Source: Paenibacillus pinihumi DSM 23905 = JCM 16419 (lineage in GTDB: Bacteria; Bacillota; Bacilli; Paenibacillales; Paenibacillaceae). Taken from it: DNA of 64,000 nucleotides. Each line of letters begins with the position of its first letter. Positions within the stretch are counted from its first letter, which is position 1. The notes under the pieces are model-generated. The model had not been told where the DNA came from. It was given only the letters and a program-made list of their open reading frames with translations, and ran no database searches. Location: assembly GCF_000422505.1 (NCBI RefSeq), contig NZ_KE383864.1, forward strand, positions 168,381 to 232,380. The letters are read 5' to 3'. Below are positions 26,325-36,041 of this stretch, piece by piece. The translations under genes were made by a program, and so were the position numbers.

Positions 26325-26546
26325 ATGCAAAACTGCGAACATTATCGATTTGTCGAGAAACACCGTCCGTTTAGAGATTTGACTTTCAAGTTTTATTCTG
26401 ATGGAAGGCTAACCATTATTGATAACGGCGCAGGGGAGGTGATCACGCCGAGGGAACTGAAGGGCGCCAGCCATGACTTCTATGTGCGCAAGCGCATTGC
26501 CTTCATCAAGAATGACCTGGAGGCCAAGCGACTGAAATATGCATAA
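26325..26546 (+). CDS. Small protein (73 aa) behind a LexA-box promoter, unknown function
   Basis: Soluble, charged, 73 residues, with a predicted beta hairpin (FKFYSDGRLTIIDNGAGEVI) and a basic C-terminal helix (FYVRKRIAFIKNDLEAKRLKYA). I see no cysteine motif, signal peptide or membrane helix, and I do not recognise the family. I chose the ATG at 26325, 9 nt after AGGAGG. An ATG nine bases upstream touches that site. The perfect LexA-type box in its promoter points to induction by DNA damage. Confidence 0.8.
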   Translation: MQNCEHYRFVEKHRPFRDLTFKFYSDGRLTIIDNGAGEVITPRELKGASHDFYVRKRIAFIKNDLEAKRLKYA

Positions 26547-26585
26547 TGTATTTCATGTTACCCTCCCCCAATTATTGATATAGAA

Positions 26586-26619
26586 AGCAGGGAAGCGGCC
26601 ATAATACCACTTCCCTGCT
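26586..26619. terminator. Hairpin between convergent small genes
   Basis: AGCAGGGAAG pairs perfectly with CTTCCCTGCT around a 14-nt loop, 40 bp after the 73-aa gene. T runs are short on both sides (TTTCTA on the minus strand), so it is a probable terminator for either direction. Confidence 0.6.
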
Positions 26620-26662
26620 GCTCAAGTTCTGCTATGCTTCATTTAACCCTTGTAAATGCTCC

Positions 26663-26797
26663 TTAAGGCTGCTTGTTAATTCCGTTCAGATTCGGCGGGA
26701 TTTCAGCAGCTTTTTGGGCTTTAACCGTCCTGGCCTCTTCTTTCATGCGGGACTCATTGTTCTGATTCTCCGTTTTTTCACTCCGGTTGATTGGCAT
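26663..26797 (-). CDS. Very small protein (44 aa), unknown function
   Basis: The open frame starts MPINRSEKTENQNNESRM and ends NLNGINKQP. GGAGGTGAATTCCC lies directly before the ATG, a strong ribosome site with correct spacing. The protein is hydrophilic and rich in Lys, Glu, Asn and Gln, with no hydrophobic core, which resembles small acid-soluble or disordered spore proteins in composition only. A hairpin terminator follows about 45 bp downstream. It is below the size most gene finders report. Confidence 0.65.
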   Translation of the reverse strand: MPINRSEKTENQNNESRMKEEARTVKAQKAAEIPPNLNGINKQP

Positions 26798-26972
26798 GGG
26801 AATTCACCTCCGCCCTCATTATGCGAATTGACCCTCTCTTTTATACGTTTGACGCCAACTGGACATTCAGGTAGATTGTAAGAATAACCTGTCTGAAATT
26901 TGATTGACAAGTCAAGTCACGGTCCTTCATCAGACCGTACTTCATGCCTTATATTACAGAAGGAGCACTTCC

Positions 26973-27716
26973 ATGCAGCAAACACTAATTTTTGATCTGG
27001 ACGATACACTCATTCATTGCAATAAATACTTTTATAACGTTTTGGACCGCTTTGCATTTTTGATGCATTCATGGTTTGGAGGCTATGGCGCAACAGAGGA
27101 AGAAATTCGCAACAAACAAGTGGAGATAGATATGGAGAGCGTCAAACAGCTTGGATTTTTAATCCATCATTTCCCGCAATCATTGGTTACAACCTATGAA
27201 TATTATACGGATAAATATGGGAGAGCCGCTGCTCCTGTTGAGAAGGATACTTTGTGGAAGCTTGGGGTCAGCGTGTTTGATTTCGAGGCGGAGCCTTATC
27301 CCAATATGGAAGAAACACTGGATTTCCTCTCAGAGCAAGGACATGTTCTGCACCTGTATACTGGCGGCGAGCCGGTTATTCAGCAGCGCAAGGTGGAGAG
27401 GCTTGCATTGGAGCGGTATTTCGGACCGCGTATCTATGTTCGTCATCACAAGAACAATGAAGCGCTGGAGAACATCTTAACCGAGGGGCGATTCGACCGT
27501 GACAAGACATGGATGATTGGCAATTCCATCCGGACCGATGTGGTGCCTGCCCTGACAGCAGGCATCCACGCCATTCATGTAGAAGCTGTGTCCGAATGGG
27601 TCTATAATGTGGTTCCAATTGATGTTCAGCCGCGCGGCGCGTTCCTGCTGCTCAAGCAGCTTCAGGAAGTGCCTCCCGCGATTGAACAGTATATAAGACA
27701 AGCTTATTCCTCATAA
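26973..27716 (+). CDS. HAD-family hydrolase
   Basis: A 247-aa phosphatase-like enzyme of the haloacid dehalogenase superfamily. Motif I is FDLDDTLI (the first Asp is the nucleophile). Motif II is probably the Thr in HLYTGG. Motif III contains the conserved Lys near VRHHKNN. Motif IV is GNSIRTDV, with only one of the two usual acids. I chose the ATG at 26973, after GAAGGAG. A hairpin ACGGTC/GACCGT lies just upstream. The 3' end overlaps topB by 13 bp in convergent orientation. Confidence 0.85.
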   Translation: MQQTLIFDLDDTLIHCNKYFYNVLDRFAFLMHSWFGGYGATEEEIRNKQVEIDMESVKQLGFLIHHFPQSLVTTYEYYTDKYGRAAAPVEKDTLWKLGVSVFDFEAEPYPNMEETLDFLSEQGHVLHLYTGGEPVIQQRKVERLALERYFGPRIYVRHHKNNEALENILTEGRFDRDKTWMIGNSIRTDVVPALTAGIHAIHVEAVSEWVYNVVPIDVQPRGAFLLLKQLQEVPPAIEQYIRQAYSS

Positions 27717-30007
27717 CGAACCGTTACCTGGCCTCTCTCCGGGTCCTGAAGGACAATTCTGCCCTTGCGGACAGCGCCGCTGCTTAGTTTAAAGGACAGT
27801 TTGCCTGTCGTCCCCTTCGTTGCGAGCTGCTTGGCCATAGAAGCGGTAATTTTCTTCTCATTCATCGCCTTCCATATGACAAAGGTACAGCCATCCCGGT
27901 AATCTGAACATCCAAAGCCCCGCTTGCCTTCAATAATATGGCCCTTGCAGCCTGTTCTCGGGCATGGGGCCAAATGATCATGTGTCCGCGGCGCTGCAGG
28001 CTCTGGCAGCTCTCCGCTGCGGCTGGTTCTGGCTGCGGGCGGGACTTTGGCTGCTGTCGATGATTTGACAGTTCCGGGCGCTGAAGCCGCCCTGCTGCCC
28101 CGACGGCTGCCCTGGCTCTGTGCACGCGAGCCGCCTTTGCGGCGGTTCTCGTCCTCCTGGAACAGTGACGGAGGCGCTGGACGCTGCGTGCGTACCTTGT
28201 CGACAATCAACTTGGCAAACTGTTTGATTTTGTCCATGAACTCAATGTCGCTGGCTGCTCCCTTGGAAATTTGGTGAAGACGCTGCTCCCAGCGTCCCGT
28301 CATCTCCGGGGAAGCGAGCAGTTCGACGCCCGCATCACGAATGAGTTCAATTGCGGCACAACCCTTGGGCGTAATCTCCAGCTTCTTGCCCGACAAGAGA
28401 ATGTAGCCGACCTGCTTCAGCCGCTCGATCGTTGCGGCCCGCGTGGCAGGCGTACCGAGCCCGGTATCCTTCATCGCTTCCTTCAGCTCATCATCCTCAA
28501 TGCTCTTGCCCGCTGTCTCCATTGCTTTCAGCAGAGTGCCTTCGGTATGCGATTTTGGCGGCTGCGTCGTCTTCTCCTTCATTTCCGCCTCACTGCACTT
28601 CACCGGCGAGCCTTTATCTACCGAGAAGCTCTTATCCACGATAAGCTCCTCTTCATTGTCGTCGGTATCCGCCTTTTTCTTGCGGCCGGACTTCTCCGGA
28701 GATCCCCCATCCTCCTGCACAACCTTCCAGCCCGGATCAAGCTGCTGTTTGACCTTAGTCTTGAACGTCTCCTGCTCGACCTCGGTCAGCACTTCATGAT
28801 TGTTGTAACGGGCAGGCGGATAATATTGCGACAGAAAACGCCTGACGATCAGATCATAGATTTTTTGCTCGTCAGCACTTAGGACGCCCGGCTTCTTTGG
28901 TGTAGGCAAAATCGCATGGTGATCCTCTACCTTCGCCGGATTGCATACCGCTTTATTCCCTCTGTGCACGCGGGAACGGTCTGCACCCTCGGCAAGCTGG
29001 GCATATGGCGTATTTTGCAGCATTGTCAGCACCTTGCCCATAACCGGGATATTCTCCTCCGTCACATAGTTGGAGTTCGTTCTCGGATATGTAATGACCT
29101 TATGCTTCTCATAGAGTGCCTGCGCGACATCCAGTGTCTTCTTCGCCGGAAAACCATAGCGTCCATTGGCTTCCCGCTGCAGAAGAGTCAGATCATAAAG
29201 CCGGTACGGATACTCTTTGGACTCATTCACTTCATAGGATATGATTCTTCCAGGCTTGCCCTGCACCTTATCAGCCAGCGCTCTGGCCTTCTCGGGGTCT
29301 GTCAGGCGCTCTCCCTGCCAGATGCCCTTATAGCTGCTCTTGGCTTGCTTGAATAATGCATGAACCATATAATAGGTCTCCGGCTTGAACGCCTCAATCT
29401 CCTTGTGACGGTCAAATAGCAGCGCAAGCACTGGAGTCTGTACCCGGCCGACAGACAGCAGAGCGCGGTGGCGGATCGTAAAGGCGCGGGATGCGTTCAT
29501 TCCGATGAGCCAGTCCGCTTCACTGCGCGCTTTGGCTGCCCTTGTAAGCGGCGCGTAATCCGTGTCGCTGCGCAGGCTGTCAAAGCCCCGGCGGATCGTC
29601 TCCGGGGTCAAGTCCGAGATCCACAGCCGGTCAGCAGGCAGCTTGATCTTCAAATGCTGGATAATAAGATGAAATATCAGCTGTCCTTCCCGCCCTGCGT
29701 CACAAGCATTCACAAGCCTGCCGCAGCGTCCGGCAAGCTCCTTGATCGTCTTGAGCTGATCCCTTGTCCTCGGATTGGGCCAGAGCTTGAACTTGTCCGG
29801 TATAATCGGCAAATCCTGGGCATTCCATTTCTTGTAGCGGGCATCATACTGATCCGGCTCAGCAAGGCTGACCAGGTGGCCGATAGCCCAAGTAATAATA
29901 TAGCTTTCACCTTCAAGATAGGTCCTCCGGTTCTGCGCTTTTGGCTCCAGCACCGCTGCAATGGACCGTCCCATATCCGGTTTCTCCGCAATAATCAATG
30001 TTTTCAA
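27704..30007 (-). CDS. topB: DNA topoisomerase III
   Basis: A type IA topoisomerase of 767 aa that cuts and reseals one DNA strand to resolve linked intermediates. The TOPRIM domain is at the N-terminus (IIAEKPDMGRSIAAVL, NACDAGREGQLIFHLI with the DxDxE-type acids). The active-site Tyr is in TYPRTNSNYVTEE. The SVGRVQTPVLALL motif is also present. The C-terminal tail has a basic linker and a CPRTGCKGHI/GFGCSDYRDGC cysteine pattern like topoisomerase zinc fingers, followed by the YbaQ-like KGTTGKLSFKLSSG element typical of TopB. Confidence 0.95.
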   Translation of the reverse strand: MKTLIIAEKPDMGRSIAAVLEPKAQNRRTYLEGESYIITWAIGHLVSLAEPDQYDARYKKWNAQDLPIIPDKFKLWPNPRTRDQLKTIKELAGRCGRLVNACDAGREGQLIFHLIIQHLKIKLPADRLWISDLTPETIRRGFDSLRSDTDYAPLTRAAKARSEADWLIGMNASRAFTIRHRALLSVGRVQTPVLALLFDRHKEIEAFKPETYYMVHALFKQAKSSYKGIWQGERLTDPEKARALADKVQGKPGRIISYEVNESKEYPYRLYDLTLLQREANGRYGFPAKKTLDVAQALYEKHKVITYPRTNSNYVTEENIPVMGKVLTMLQNTPYAQLAEGADRSRVHRGNKAVCNPAKVEDHHAILPTPKKPGVLSADEQKIYDLIVRRFLSQYYPPARYNNHEVLTEVEQETFKTKVKQQLDPGWKVVQEDGGSPEKSGRKKKADTDDNEEELIVDKSFSVDKGSPVKCSEAEMKEKTTQPPKSHTEGTLLKAMETAGKSIEDDELKEAMKDTGLGTPATRAATIERLKQVGYILLSGKKLEITPKGCAAIELIRDAGVELLASPEMTGRWEQRLHQISKGAASDIEFMDKIKQFAKLIVDKVRTQRPAPPSLFQEDENRRKGGSRAQSQGSRRGSRAASAPGTVKSSTAAKVPPAARTSRSGELPEPAAPRTHDHLAPCPRTGCKGHIIEGKRGFGCSDYRDGCTFVIWKAMNEKKITASMAKQLATKGTTGKLSFKLSSGAVRKGRIVLQDPERGQVTVRYEE

Positions 30008-30128
30008 AAGCCGTCTCCCTCACAAAACATATTCCTTTTCACAGCAATCCGTGTCCGTCGGCAACCATGCTTCCATGGCTTTATTTCCAAGAGCACCCGG
30101 CCGCTGCACACATATAATGCCTGTTTAC

Positions 30129-30461
30129 CTAAAGAGCTGCCTCAAGACTGCACGCCCGGATGTGCTCCTGCATGGCGTCAGACTGTATGTATGCTGTAAT
30201 CTGTTCCTTCTCCCCGGCCGTAAACTGATATTCGCAGTCACAGCCCTCATCCAAAGGAATGATTTGCGCAATCTGGCCGCCATGCGTACAGATTACCAGA
30301 ATTGTTAAATCGATCAGGTCTTGCGGTGCTTCTTCTGCGCATGTACGCTTAAGCTCAAACCGCAGCCCGACATCAATCCATTGATTATCCCGTCTCTCCA
30401 GCCGCGGTGTAAAAGATGCAAATTCCAGGTGTGTCACCCGGTCGGAACCGTACTTTATCAC
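30129..30461 (-). CDS. Hypothetical protein, 110 aa
   Basis: Soluble protein with mixed alpha/beta character. It has four cysteines (KRTCAEE, VICTHGG, GCDCEYQ, RACSLE), and GCDC resembles a metal site, but the set does not match a family I know. It starts with GTG, 6 nt after AGAGGGA. It lies 120 bp upstream of topB on the same strand and may be co-transcribed. Confidence 0.6.
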   Translation of the reverse strand: MIKYGSDRVTHLEFASFTPRLERRDNQWIDVGLRFELKRTCAEEAPQDLIDLTILVICTHGGQIAQIIPLDEGCDCEYQFTAGEKEQITAYIQSDAMQEHIRACSLEAAL

Positions 30462-30590
30462 GTTTTTTCCCTCTTTCCCTCTATCTATGGCAGCAGATTG
30501 GCCGGCGGCAAACCATGCATTATCCGCAAAACCTGCCTACATGCTTGGCCATTCATCATATCTATTATCTTAACAGAATATAACGTTAAG

Positions 30591-30601
30591 CGTAAACGGC
30601 T
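30591..30601 (+). repeat. Recurrent 11-bp word CGTAAACGGCT, copy 2
   Basis: Same word as at 9087-9097. Here it is extended to AAGCGTAAACGGCT, which copy 3 shares. Confidence 0.45.
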
Positions 30602-30625
30602 GGCTCTCCTCCACATAATCAGAAA

Positions 30626-30694
30626 ACAAAAAAGCTTCATTTGATTATCGGCCATTTCCCTTATGAGAAATACCTGTAATCAAATGAAGCTTTG
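30626..30694 (-). terminator. Terminator of gltD
   Basis: AAAGCTTCATTTGATTA pairs perfectly with TAATCAAATGAAGCTTT across a 29-nt loop, with TTTTTTG after it on the minus strand, 30 bp after the gltD stop. Confidence 0.9.
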
Positions 30695-30724
30695 TACATG
30701 TTAGCTATTTAACAATTGAATACA

Positions 30725-32212
30725 TCAAGGCAAGACCGAAGAGCCCATCAAGTATTTATCGACTTCACGCGCTGCCTCGCGGCCTTCATTAATGGCCCAT
30801 ACGACAAGGCTTTGTCCGCGGCGCATGTCACCGGCAGCAAACACTTTGTCCACATTGGTAACATATTTGCCGTAACGCGCTTTAACGTTGGACCAGCGGT
30901 CCTGTTCCAGACCCAATTGATCGATCAAGGTGCGTTCCGGCCCTTCAAAGCCGACAGCGATCAATACCAGATCCGCCTGCCATACTTGCTCGGTGCCTGG
31001 AATTTCCTTATAGATCTTGCGGCCTGTCTCATCTACAGTACGCTCGATTTGGATCGTATGCAGTTCCTTAATATTGCCGTTCTCATCTCCAACGAAATTC
31101 TTCGTCAGTACGGAGAATGCGCGAGGATCCGTACCAAAAATCGCTTTCGCTTCCTCATGCGCATAATCCAGCGTATATACATTCGGAAATTGGGGCCATG
31201 GATTGTTCACGATATCCCGCTCCAGCGGAGCCTTCGCATGGGTACCGAACTGGGTCACGGATTTACAGCCATGGCGCAGTGCCGTTGCCACACAGTCCGA
31301 TCCTGTATCCCCGCCGCCGATTACGATGACATTCTTGTCCTTCGCTGAAATATAATTTCCGTCCTCCAGATTGGAGTCCAGGTAGCTCTTGATTGTGCCG
31401 TTCAAATAGTCCATAGCCGGATGAATCCCTTTCAGCTCACGGCCTTCCATTTGTACATCACGAGCCTTCGTAGCACCCCCGCACAGTACAACAGCGTCAA
31501 AGTCGCTTACAAGCTGCTCAGCGGATACATCCTTGCCAATCTCTGTATTCGTTACGAAATCGACGCCTTCAGCTTCCATAATATCAACACGTCGCTGAAC
31601 AACATGCTTCTCCAGCTTCATTGTCGGGATTCCGTATACGAGCAGTCCGCCGATCCGGTCCGCTCTCTCGAATACGGTAACTTTGTGCCCGGCCTTGTTC
31701 AGTTGCGCAGCACAAGCAAGTCCGGCAGGACCTGAGCCGACAACTGCAACCCGCTTGCCTGTCCGTACCTTCGGCGGCTGTGGTACAACCCAGCCCTCTT
31801 CGAAGCCTTTTTCAATGATGGAATGCTCGATGGTCTTTATCGTTACAGGGTCGCCGATCAAACCGACTGTACATGACCCCTCACAAGGAGCAGGACATAC
31901 ACGGCCTGTAAACTCAGGGAAATTATTTGTCTTGTGCAAACGGTCGAGCGCTTCTCTCCACAATCCGCGGTAAATGAGATTATTCCATTCCGGAATCAGG
32001 TTGTTGACAGGGCAGCCAGATGTCCCTCCTGTCAGCTCAATGCCGGTATGGCAAAACGGGGTTCCACAATCCATACAGCGTGCACCCTGAGTGCGCAGCT
32101 GTTCACTGGACATGTGCTTGTGGAATTCCTGCCAATCCCTAACACGCTCCGCCGGGTCGCGGTCAATTGGAAGCTCGCGTTTATATTCCATAAATCCTGT
32201 AGGTGTAGACAT
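30725..32212 (-). CDS. gltD: Glutamate synthase small subunit, stand-alone
   Basis: NADPH-dependent glutamate synthase beta subunit of 495 aa. The N-terminal domain has the Fe-S cysteine motif ([11 protein letters not shown], then [22 protein letters not shown]). The FAD-binding [17 protein letters not shown] and NADPH-binding [13 protein letters not shown] loops follow, and the protein ends with [18 protein letters not shown]. It feeds electrons to GltB, which makes glutamate from glutamine and 2-oxoglutarate. gltB is not adjacent, which is unusual. I chose the ATG at 32212, 7 nt after GGGGGAAAG. A longer frame lacks a ribosome site. Confidence 0.93.
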   Translation of the reverse strand: MSTPTGFMEYKRELPIDRDPAERVRDWQEFHKHMSSEQLRTQGARCMDCGTPFCHTGIELTGGTSGCPVNNLIPEWNNLIYRGLWREALDRLHKTNNFPEFTGRVCPAPCEGSCTVGLIGDPVTIKTIEHSIIEKGFEEGWVVPQPPKVRTGKRVAVVGSGPAGLACAAQLNKAGHKVTVFERADRIGGLLVYGIPTMKLEKHVVQRRVDIMEAEGVDFVTNTEIGKDVSAEQLVSDFDAVVLCGGATKARDVQMEGRELKGIHPAMDYLNGTIKSYLDSNLEDGNYISAKDKNVIVIGGGDTGSDCVATALRHGCKSVTQFGTHAKAPLERDIVNNPWPQFPNVYTLDYAHEEAKAIFGTDPRAFSVLTKNFVGDENGNIKELHTIQIERTVDETGRKIYKEIPGTEQVWQADLVLIAVGFEGPERTLIDQLGLEQDRWSNVKARYGKYVTNVDKVFAAGDMRRGQSLVVWAINEGREAAREVDKYLMGSSVLP

Positions 32213-32389
32213 GATCGCTTTCCCCCATCCGTTATTCCGGTGAGTCAAGTCCCGCTGTCGATCCGGCGGCAATTCGCCATTTTCATCGCCTGTCCGGACT
32301 CTATCGCTCGTACTCACCAGACAATTGTAATCACACTATATCTGCAAAGGTTTCCTCATTCAACAGCAAACATTTGGCTGTAAAATTAG

Positions 32390-32411
32390 AGGAAGTGTTA
32401 TATAACATCCT
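32390..32411. promoter_or_regulatory. Palindromic operator candidate upstream of gltD
   Basis: A perfect 12-bp palindrome TGTTATATAACA, extended by AGGA/TCCT, lies 180 bp before gltD. It resembles a shortened GlnR/TnrA site (TGTNA-N7-TNACA) but has only 2 bp between the half sites, so the regulator is unclear. A TG-extended -10 (TGTTATATA) overlaps it. Confidence 0.35.
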
Positions 32412-32488
32412 AGCATCTAAGCGACATCTACACCCATGGATTTTCCGTATAATCATTTGCACTAAGTGACATATTGTTCGTCAATTTA

Positions 32489-32974
32489 CTAGCGGCGCTG
32501 ATAGGTCTGAAAGTAGTAGGAATACGGATTATCCTCGTTTTCAATCCCTTTCACTGAATCAGTCAATTCCCATTCGTCCTTTGCAAACTCAGGAAAAAAT
32601 GAATCGCCTTCAAAGTCCGCGTCAATCTCTGTAAGCAGTATCCGGTCGGCATGAGGCAGCAGCTGCCGGTAGATTTCTTCACCGCCGATCACATACAAGT
32701 CTGAATCGCTGTATGTTTGAAGCGCCTCCTCAACAGACTGCACAATCCCGCATCCTTCAGGAGCGTAATCGGTACTGCGGGTCATGACGACATTCAATCT
32801 GTTTTTAAGCGGGCGGCTTCCGAAGGATTCGAATGTCTTGCGCCCCATCAGAACTGTGTTGCCGGTGGTTGTGCGGCGAAAAAAAGCCATATCCTCCGGC
32901 AGCCGCCACGGCAGCTTATTATCAATGCCAATCGTGCGGTTCTTCGCCATAGCAGATATCAATATAATAGCCAA
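32489..32974 (-). CDS. dfrA: Dihydrofolate reductase
   Basis: Reduces dihydrofolate to tetrahydrofolate with NADPH, 161 aa. Motifs: the N-terminal ILISAMAKNRTIGIDNKLPWRLPED with substrate-binding D28, the NADPH-binding GRKTFESFGSRPLKNRLNVVMTR and YVIGGEEIYRQLLPHADRILLT. It starts with TTG, 9 nt after GGGAGG. It lies 55 bp after thyA in one operon, a natural pair because thymidylate synthase produces the dihydrofolate that this enzyme recycles. Confidence 0.95.
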   Translation of the reverse strand: MAIILISAMAKNRTIGIDNKLPWRLPEDMAFFRRTTTGNTVLMGRKTFESFGSRPLKNRLNVVMTRSTDYAPEGCGIVQSVEEALQTYSDSDLYVIGGEEIYRQLLPHADRILLTEIDADFEGDSFFPEFAKDEWELTDSVKGIENEDNPYSYYFQTYQRR

Positions 32975-33029
32975 AAACGTACACCTCCCATCCGCCTTTT
33001 GTTTTTTGTTTCAGCAGGTTAATTTCGGA

Positions 33030-33824
33030 TTACACCGAAACCGACGCCTTGATCGTCGGATGATGCTCATAGCCGACAATTTCAAAATCCTCATACTTGT
33101 AATCAAAAATTGAGTCCGGCTTGCGCTTGATAACCAACTGCGGCAGAGGCAACGGCTCCCGGGTCAATTGAAGCTCAACCTGTTCAAAATGATCCTTGTA
33201 AATATGGACATCGCCACCGGAATAAATAAAATCACCCGGTTCCAGATCACACTGCTGTGCGATCATATGGGTCAGCATTGCGTATTGGGCGATGTTAAAA
33301 GGCAGCCCCAGGAATGTATCCGAGGAGCGCATGGTCAGCATACAGGAAAGCTTGCCCCCTGCCACGTAAAACTGGAAAGCATAGTGGCATGGCGGCAGCT
33401 TCATGTTATCAATCTCCGCCACGTTCCATGCGCTTACAAGATGTCTGCGGGAATCGGGGTTGCGGCGGATGCTGTCTACGACCTGGGCAATCTGGTCAAT
33501 CACCCGGCCGTCCGGCGCCTGCCAGGCCCGCCACTGGGAGCCGTACACAGGGCCAAGATCACCGTTCTCATCCGCCCACTCGTTCCAAATGCGAACACCA
33601 TTTTCCTGCAAATAGCGTACATTCGTATCTCCGCTCAAAAACCACAGCAATTCATGAATAACGGATTTCACATGCATGCGTTTTGTAGTCACAAGCGGAA
33701 ACCCTTTGGACAAATCAAAGCGCAGCTGACGGCCAAATACCGACTTCGTGCCCGTCCCTGTCCGATCCTCTTTGAGCACGCCGTGATCCATAATATCCTG
33801 TAATAATTCCAAATAAGCTTTCAA
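33030..33824 (-). CDS. thyA: Thymidylate synthase
   Basis: Makes dTMP from dUMP with methylenetetrahydrofolate. At 264 aa it matches the usual short bacterial ThyA length. The nucleophile is in [13 protein letters not shown] (C146 by position). Other motifs are [23 protein letters not shown] and [14 protein letters not shown]. It starts with TTG after AGGTGAGGTG. The tandem with dfrA is typical of Bacillales. Confidence 0.96.
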   Translation of the reverse strand: MKAYLELLQDIMDHGVLKEDRTGTGTKSVFGRQLRFDLSKGFPLVTTKRMHVKSVIHELLWFLSGDTNVRYLQENGVRIWNEWADENGDLGPVYGSQWRAWQAPDGRVIDQIAQVVDSIRRNPDSRRHLVSAWNVAEIDNMKLPPCHYAFQFYVAGGKLSCMLTMRSSDTFLGLPFNIAQYAMLTHMIAQQCDLEPGDFIYSGGDVHIYKDHFEQVELQLTREPLPLPQLVIKRKPDSIFDYKYEDFEIVGYEHHPTIKASVSV

Positions 33825-33967
33825 AACTGCACCTCACCTTTACATAGCTTCTGTTGCTATCATATCACTTTTGCCCCTCAGGCGGCTACAACCAGGCCTG
33901 CCGGATCCGTATTCCGGATACATAAACCTGGCAGAAATCTTGTCAACACTCACTGCCACAGACCCGC

Positions 33968-34459
33968 CTAGAGCCTGCCCCGCCGCTGGCTCCTGCGCTC
34001 TTTTCTGAGCTTGTAGCGCTCCGGTGCACCGATGTGCAGTTCCAGCTCTTCCTCCGTCTCGGGGACAGCTTGAGGGACGCGCAGCGGCTTCCCTTGACCA
34101 TCCAGTGCAACAAAGGTAAGAAAGGCGGTTACAGTCAGCCTGCGCTCGCCTGTCAAGGCATTCTCCGAATGTACATTGACAACAACCTCCATGGAGCTGT
34201 TATGTGTCCAGGTTACAAAAGCAACCAGCTCAATAACCTCGCCAAGTCGGATCGGCGCTACAAAATCCAGGCTGTCGCTGGAGGCCGTAACCACGGCAGC
34301 CCGCGCATGGCGCATGCTGGCAATCGCTGCGATCTTGTCGATGTACTCCATCACCTTCCCGCCGAACATCGTCCCATGATGATTGGTATCCGAAGGGAAA
34401 ATAAGCTGTGTCATGATTGAACGGGAAGCTTGGCACGGCTTCTCGGCATTCTCATTCAT
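33968..34459 (-). CDS. Acyl-CoA thioesterase, hotdog fold (YkhA-like)
   Basis: A 163-aa hotdog-fold thioesterase that hydrolyses acyl-CoA. The family motif is FPSDTNHHGTMFGGKVMEYIDKIAAIASMRHA, and the second conserved part is SLDFVAPIRLGEVIELVAFV. The basic C-terminal tail is typical. GGAGAGGGG precedes the ATG. It probably helps control CoA or lipid levels, and the exact acyl chain is unknown. Confidence 0.9.
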   Translation of the reverse strand: MNENAEKPCQASRSIMTQLIFPSDTNHHGTMFGGKVMEYIDKIAAIASMRHARAAVVTASSDSLDFVAPIRLGEVIELVAFVTWTHNSSMEVVVNVHSENALTGERRLTVTAFLTFVALDGQGKPLRVPQAVPETEEELELHIGAPERYKLRKERRSQRRGRL

Positions 34460-34543
34460 TTCAAATGACCCCTCTCCTGGTTATCGCACAGCAAGGTGAA
34501 TTCCGGCTGCCCAAAGCAGAATGGATAACCCATGATTGAAATA

Positions 34544-34588
34544 AAAGAGGTCCCTGGACGCTTCAGTTGCGCGTCCAAGGCCCTCTTT
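34544..34588 (-). terminator. Terminator of the pdhABCD operon
   Basis: On the minus strand AAAGAGGGCCTTGGACGC pairs (one bulge/mismatch) with GCGTCCAGGGACCTCTTT, followed by TATTT. It is 34 bp after the pdhD stop. Confidence 0.88.
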
Positions 34589-34621
34589 GCCTGATTAAAA
34601 CTATAGTTGTAATGCCTGAAA

Positions 34622-36037
34622 TTATCTTACGATAGAGTGGATCGGATGGCCAAGAGCTACTTCAGCAGCTTCCATCGCGATTTCACCCAATGTCGGATGG
34701 CCATGGATGGTCAGAGCGATATCTTCTACAGTCGCACCCATTTCAATTGCAAGACCCATCTCGGCAATCAGGTTGGAAGCTTCAATACCGGCAATTTGTG
34801 CGCCCAGTACAAGACCGTTATCTGCATCGGATACGATTTTGACGAAGCCTTCTGTTGCATTCAGGGATAATGCGCGGCCGTTGATGTTGAACGGGAAGCG
34901 TCCAACTTTAACGTTATGGCCTTTATCTTTTGCTTCCTGCTCGCTGTAACCTACGCTAGCGCACTCCGGATCGGAGAAGACTACCAGCGGGATGCATTTG
35001 TAATCGACTTTGCTCGGTTGCCCGGCAATAGCTTCAGCAGCAACTTTAGCTTCGTAGGAAGCTTTGTGCGCCAGAGCAGGTCCGGCAACGATATCGCCGA
35101 TTGCATAGATATGCGGAATGCTGGTACGGCCTTGATCATCAACTTCAATGAATCCGCGGTCGGTCATTTTGATGTTGATCAGATCCAGACCCAGCTCCCC
35201 GTCTGTATTTGGACGGCGTCCAACAGTTACGAGCAGGTAATCTGCTGTAACTTGCTTGTCTTCGCCGTTAACCGAGTACGTAACGGTAACATCGTTGTCT
35301 GTTTGCTCAGCGCTTTTCGCTTGAGCGCCAGTAACGATTTCCACGCCTTGGCTTTTCAGTTTTTTGGTTACCAGTTTGGACATTTCAGCGTCGAATCCGG
35401 CCAGAATGGAATCTGTACCTTCAATGACCGTTACTTTGGAGCCAAACTTGGAGTACATTTGGCCAAGCTCGATTCCGATATAGCCGCCGCCGATAACAAC
35501 GAGGCTCTTCGGAATTTCAGGCAGGGACAATGCACCTGTGGAGGACATGATGCGTCCGCCAAACGGGAATGCTTTCAGCTCGATCGGACGGGAACCAGTC
35601 GCGATGATGCAGTTTTTGAAGCGGTAACGCGGAGCTTCCTGATCATTGAACACGCGCGCTTCATTTTCATTGATGAACATTACTTCACCATTGAAATACT
35701 GCACTTTGTTTCCTTTCAGCAGCGCGCCAACGCCGCCGGTAAGCTTCTTGACAACACCGTTTTTGAACTCTTGAACTTTGCTGAAATCAACCGATACGTT
35801 CTCCGCTTTGATACCGAGCGCTTCCCCGTGGGAAGCAGCCTCGAATTGGTGCGCAGCAGAGATAAGCGCCTTGGAAGGAATACAGCCGACGTTTAAGCAC
35901 ACGCCGCCCACATATTCCTTGTCTACGATCAGAACAGATTGGCCAAGCTGTGAAGCGCGGATCGCTGCGGTGTAACCGCCAGGTCCTGCACCAATTACCA
36001 GTGTGTCAATATCCAGTGAAGCGTCTCCTACTACCAT
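34622..36037 (-). CDS. pdhD: Dihydrolipoamide dehydrogenase (E3)
   Basis: FAD-dependent E3 subunit of pyruvate dehydrogenase, 471 aa, which reoxidises dihydrolipoamide to make NADH. Motifs: FAD loop [19 protein letters not shown], redox disulfide [18 protein letters not shown] loop [19 protein letters not shown] and the C-terminal [15 protein letters not shown] with the catalytic His and Glu. GGAGGTGTAAGG lies just before the ATG, overlapping the pdhC end. It is the last gene of the operon. Confidence 0.96.
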   Translation of the reverse strand: MVVGDASLDIDTLVIGAGPGGYTAAIRASQLGQSVLIVDKEYVGGVCLNVGCIPSKALISAAHQFEAASHGEALGIKAENVSVDFSKVQEFKNGVVKKLTGGVGALLKGNKVQYFNGEVMFINENEARVFNDQEAPRYRFKNCIIATGSRPIELKAFPFGGRIMSSTGALSLPEIPKSLVVIGGGYIGIELGQMYSKFGSKVTVIEGTDSILAGFDAEMSKLVTKKLKSQGVEIVTGAQAKSAEQTDNDVTVTYSVNGEDKQVTADYLLVTVGRRPNTDGELGLDLINIKMTDRGFIEVDDQGRTSIPHIYAIGDIVAGPALAHKASYEAKVAAEAIAGQPSKVDYKCIPLVVFSDPECASVGYSEQEAKDKGHNVKVGRFPFNINGRALSLNATEGFVKIVSDADNGLVLGAQIAGIEASNLIAEMGLAIEMGATVEDIALTIHGHPTLGEIAMEAAEVALGHPIHSIVR

Positions 36038-36041
36038 ACCC

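Noticed and set aside
26904-26938. TTGACA at 26904 as promoter of the HAD gene
   Set aside because: No acceptable -10 lies at 16-18 bp. A hairpin occupies the region instead, so I left the promoter uncalled.
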